Shown here one piece after another: positions 61,990 to 64,000 of a stretch of 64,000 nt of DNA. Below the pieces are notes generated by a model. It was not told where the DNA came from. It did no database searches and was given only the letters and a program-made list of their open reading frames with translations. The stretch spans positions 1,612,001-1,676,000 of the forward strand of contig NZ_RCCK01000010.1 of NCBI RefSeq assembly GCF_003664035.1. The letters are read 5' to 3'. How positions within the stretch are numbered: the first letter of the stretch is position 1; each line of letters begins with the position of its first letter. The position numbers were made by a program, and so were the translations under genes. This DNA is from Pedobacter alluvionis (lineage in GTDB: Bacteria; Bacteroidota; Bacteroidia; Sphingobacteriales; Sphingobacteriaceae).

Positions 61990-63843
61990 CTAAACCTTTT
62001 CCAGTTTCTTTTCTTCTGCGAGTTTGCCCGATATACTTGCCCCTGCAATTAATAGTTCGTGCGTAATGGTTTTAGTGTATTCTGTAATTTCAGATTTAAA
62101 ATCTTTTACTGATGAACCGGAACGTATTTCTTCCAGTCTTTTTTCCCATTGTCCGGTAAGCTCTGCCTGCGCAATCTGTTTATCTTTAACCACTTCGTAA
62201 ACAGCCAAACCTTTATTGGTAGGTACGAGATTTCGCTTTTCCCTTGTAATATATTCTCTGGTAATTAACGTTTCGATAATGGAAGCACGGGTTGCGGGCG
62301 TACCTAAGCCACTATCTTTCATGGCATAACGTAATTCTTCATCTTCAATCTCTTTGCCACAGGTTTCAAGCGCTTTTAATAACGAAGCCTCGTTATACAT
62401 TGGCTTTGGTTTAGTCTGTTTTTCTAAAAGAGATTTTTCGGTGATAGGCAATTGTTCTCCAACGGCAACCTTTGGTAATGCTGCATTGTCTTCATCTTTT
62501 TTATCATCTTCAGGATCGTTAAAAACAGCCCGCCAGCCTGCAGAACGGATTACCGTTCCATTAGCCACAAAAGTAACTCCGGATTGAATGGTTATTTTGG
62601 TTAACTCTTTGATACATTCCTGATGAAATGCCTCGATCATACGTCCAACAACCATATCGTATACAGCTTGTTTATCCGGACTCAATCCATAAGCCTGTTC
62701 GCCGGTCGGTAACACAGCATGGTGATCGGTTACTTTTTTAGCGTTAACACTTCGTTTATTTAAAGCAATGGTTTGCAGAAACTGTGCCTGTTTTCCAAAA
62801 TCAGCATGATCGGTAAATTTTGCAATCAAATCTGGAACACCGGCAAAAACATCATCGCCAATATAGCGCGATCCGGTACGCGGGTAAGAAACCAATTTGC
62901 TCTCATACAGGTTCTGCAAGATATTAAGTGTTTGATCGGCAGTATATCCTTTTTTCTTATTGGCTTCCTGCTGCAAACTGCTTAAGTCGTGCAGTAGTGG
63001 AGGGGGTTCTTTTCTTGGTTTAGCTTCTACAGCCGTAATGTTTCCACCTGTTGGAAAGCCAGAGGCCACATCCTCTACAAGCGCAAATAACTTTTCTACC
63101 TCTTCCTTTTCCTTATAATTCGAGGTTGATATAGCCTTAAAAACCTGTTCATCTTTAGCCAGTAAAATGCTAATCTGGTAATAGGTTTGGGGAACGAAAT
63201 TTTTAATCTCTAAAAAACGGGCACAAATCATCGCGAGGGTAGGTGTTTGTACGCGTCCCAGCGAAAGAACTGTTCTATTGCCTGCAGAAATACTTAGTGC
63301 CTGTGTAGCATTCATGCCCACCAGCCAATCCGATTCAGAGCGACAATGGGCCGAATTAAATAAAGTATCGTAATCTGTTCCGGGTTTTAAATTTCTGAAT
63401 CCATCTTTTATAGCTTCATCTGTTTGCGAAGAGATCCAAAGGCGTTTAAATGGTTTTTTGCATTTCAGGTAATAATAAATGTACCTGAAAATCAATTCAC
63501 CCTCACGCCCCGCATCCGTTGCTACAATAATTTCACTCGCCTCATCAAAAAGTTTTTTTATCGTATCTAATTGTTTCCGAACAGCCGGATCTTCAACAAA
63601 ACCATCTTTCGTTTTAATTTTCCTGACAGCAAGTTTAAACTTTTGTGGAAGCATGGGTAAATGTTGCTTCCTCCAGCCAATAAAACCATAATCTTGAGGA
63701 GGAGCCAATTGTAATAAATGTCCAAATGCCCAGGTAAAAGAATATCCTTTACCTTCAATGTATCCATCTTTTCTGGTGGTTGCTCCGAAAACTTTAGCAA
63801 GTTCACGACCAACAGAAGGCTTTTCTGCAATTACAATCTTCAT
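61990..63843 (-). CDS. topB: DNA topoisomerase III
   Basis: A 617-residue type IA topoisomerase. The N-terminal Toprim domain has IAEKPSVGRELAKVFGA and VATDAGREGELIFRYIYY, with the DxD-like acidic pair. The active-site Tyr is in LVSYPRTGSRYIGDD. SLGRVQTPTLAMI and TPATRASIIETLI follow the family. It relaxes negative supercoils and decatenates DNA. It is shorter than E. coli TopB (653) and lacks a C-terminal zinc-finger region. The leftward gene begins 157 bases from the window end, where AT-rich DNA could hold its promoter. Confidence 0.96.
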   Translation of the reverse strand: MKIVIAEKPSVGRELAKVFGATTRKDGYIEGKGYSFTWAFGHLLQLAPPQDYGFIGWRKQHLPMLPQKFKLAVRKIKTKDGFVEDPAVRKQLDTIKKLFDEASEIIVATDAGREGELIFRYIYYYLKCKKPFKRLWISSQTDEAIKDGFRNLKPGTDYDTLFNSAHCRSESDWLVGMNATQALSISAGNRTVLSLGRVQTPTLAMICARFLEIKNFVPQTYYQISILLAKDEQVFKAISTSNYKEKEEVEKLFALVEDVASGFPTGGNITAVEAKPRKEPPPLLHDLSSLQQEANKKKGYTADQTLNILQNLYESKLVSYPRTGSRYIGDDVFAGVPDLIAKFTDHADFGKQAQFLQTIALNKRSVNAKKVTDHHAVLPTGEQAYGLSPDKQAVYDMVVGRMIEAFHQECIKELTKITIQSGVTFVANGTVIRSAGWRAVFNDPEDDKKDEDNAALPKVAVGEQLPITEKSLLEKQTKPKPMYNEASLLKALETCGKEIEDEELRYAMKDSGLGTPATRASIIETLITREYITREKRNLVPTNKGLAVYEVVKDKQIAQAELTGQWEKRLEEIRSGSSVKDFKSEITEYTKTITHELLIAGASISGKLAEEKKLEKV

Positions 63844-64000
63844 GAATGGGCTTATCTTCTCAAGCGCAAAGATGATTAAAATATCGGCAACAGATTAAAA
63901 AAATTACTCACAATGCCTTTTAATACTCATTTTAGTAAACAATTATCAGATAACTTTGTCCATCACTTGAATCGTTAATTTTTATATCGGATTGATTAAC

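Overview
The window looks like chromosome from a Bacteroidota member of the Sphingobacteriaceae, most like Pedobacter. This is inferred from family content and style, not from a database search. The DNA is AT-rich. Several genes and the tRNA sit behind the Bacteroidota promoter form (TTTG, about 19-20 bases, TAnnTTTG). Typical gene families are present: GLPGLI protein, outer-membrane barrel receptors with a carboxypeptidase-like N-domain, a TonB receptor, MacB/FtsX permeases, KTSC and DUF2795. There are no insertion sequences, rRNA genes or CRISPR arrays. Intergenic space is rich in small palindromic and dispersed repeats.

Layout. 1-4.8 kb: a glucuronide module, with a truncated LacI-type regulator facing away from a secreted GH2 beta-glucuronidase, an SDR mannonate oxidoreductase and mannonate dehydratase; a perfect 18-bp operator lies between them. 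5-7 kb: a repeat, tRNA-Arg(UCU) with terminator, and an orphan toxin-like protein. 7.3-12.8 kb: an aldo/keto reductase-AraC pair, a possible HxD..H protein, a DUF92 membrane protein and small hypotheticals. 13-19.5 kb: a FtsX-type permease behind paired inverted repeats, a TonB receptor whose promoter is overlapped by a palindrome, a heptanucleotide tandem repeat and a thioesterase. 19.8-28 kb: an SpmA-SpmB fusion, an S9 peptidase, and pyrG-yidC. 28-34 kb: a GLPGLI gene with a frameshifted outer-membrane receptor, lipoprotein and DinB-like genes, and a MarR-GNAT fusion.

34-49 kb is mostly housekeeping: trpS, deoxynucleoside kinase, a small membrane protein and kdsB in one direction; plsC, gatC, an ABC ATPase and a PduO-type adenosyltransferase in the other; then ispD, queA, a MacB-like permease, an aspartate aminotransferase, a CDF transporter, a Nudix protein and bioA. 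Two related composite repeats lie in inverted orientation 7.4 kb apart here. 49-64 kb: an exonuclease-GIY-YIG fusion, two response regulators without kinases, a carotenoid operon (CarH-like regulator, crtB, idi), Nei-like glycosylase with KTSC, a HipA-like kinase with DUF3037, an SF1 helicase and topoisomerase III.

The most interesting unit is the carotenoid operon. Its MerR-type regulator carries the W-x9-EH and ExHxxG signatures of adenosylcobalamin photoreceptors, directly ahead of phytoene synthase and IPP isomerase. A PduO-type adenosyltransferase, which could make the chromophore, is encoded 14 kb away. Second-tier items are the orphan toxin-like protein with a VDNR/AQR leader, the HipA-like/DUF3037 pair, and the several promoter-overlapping palindromes.
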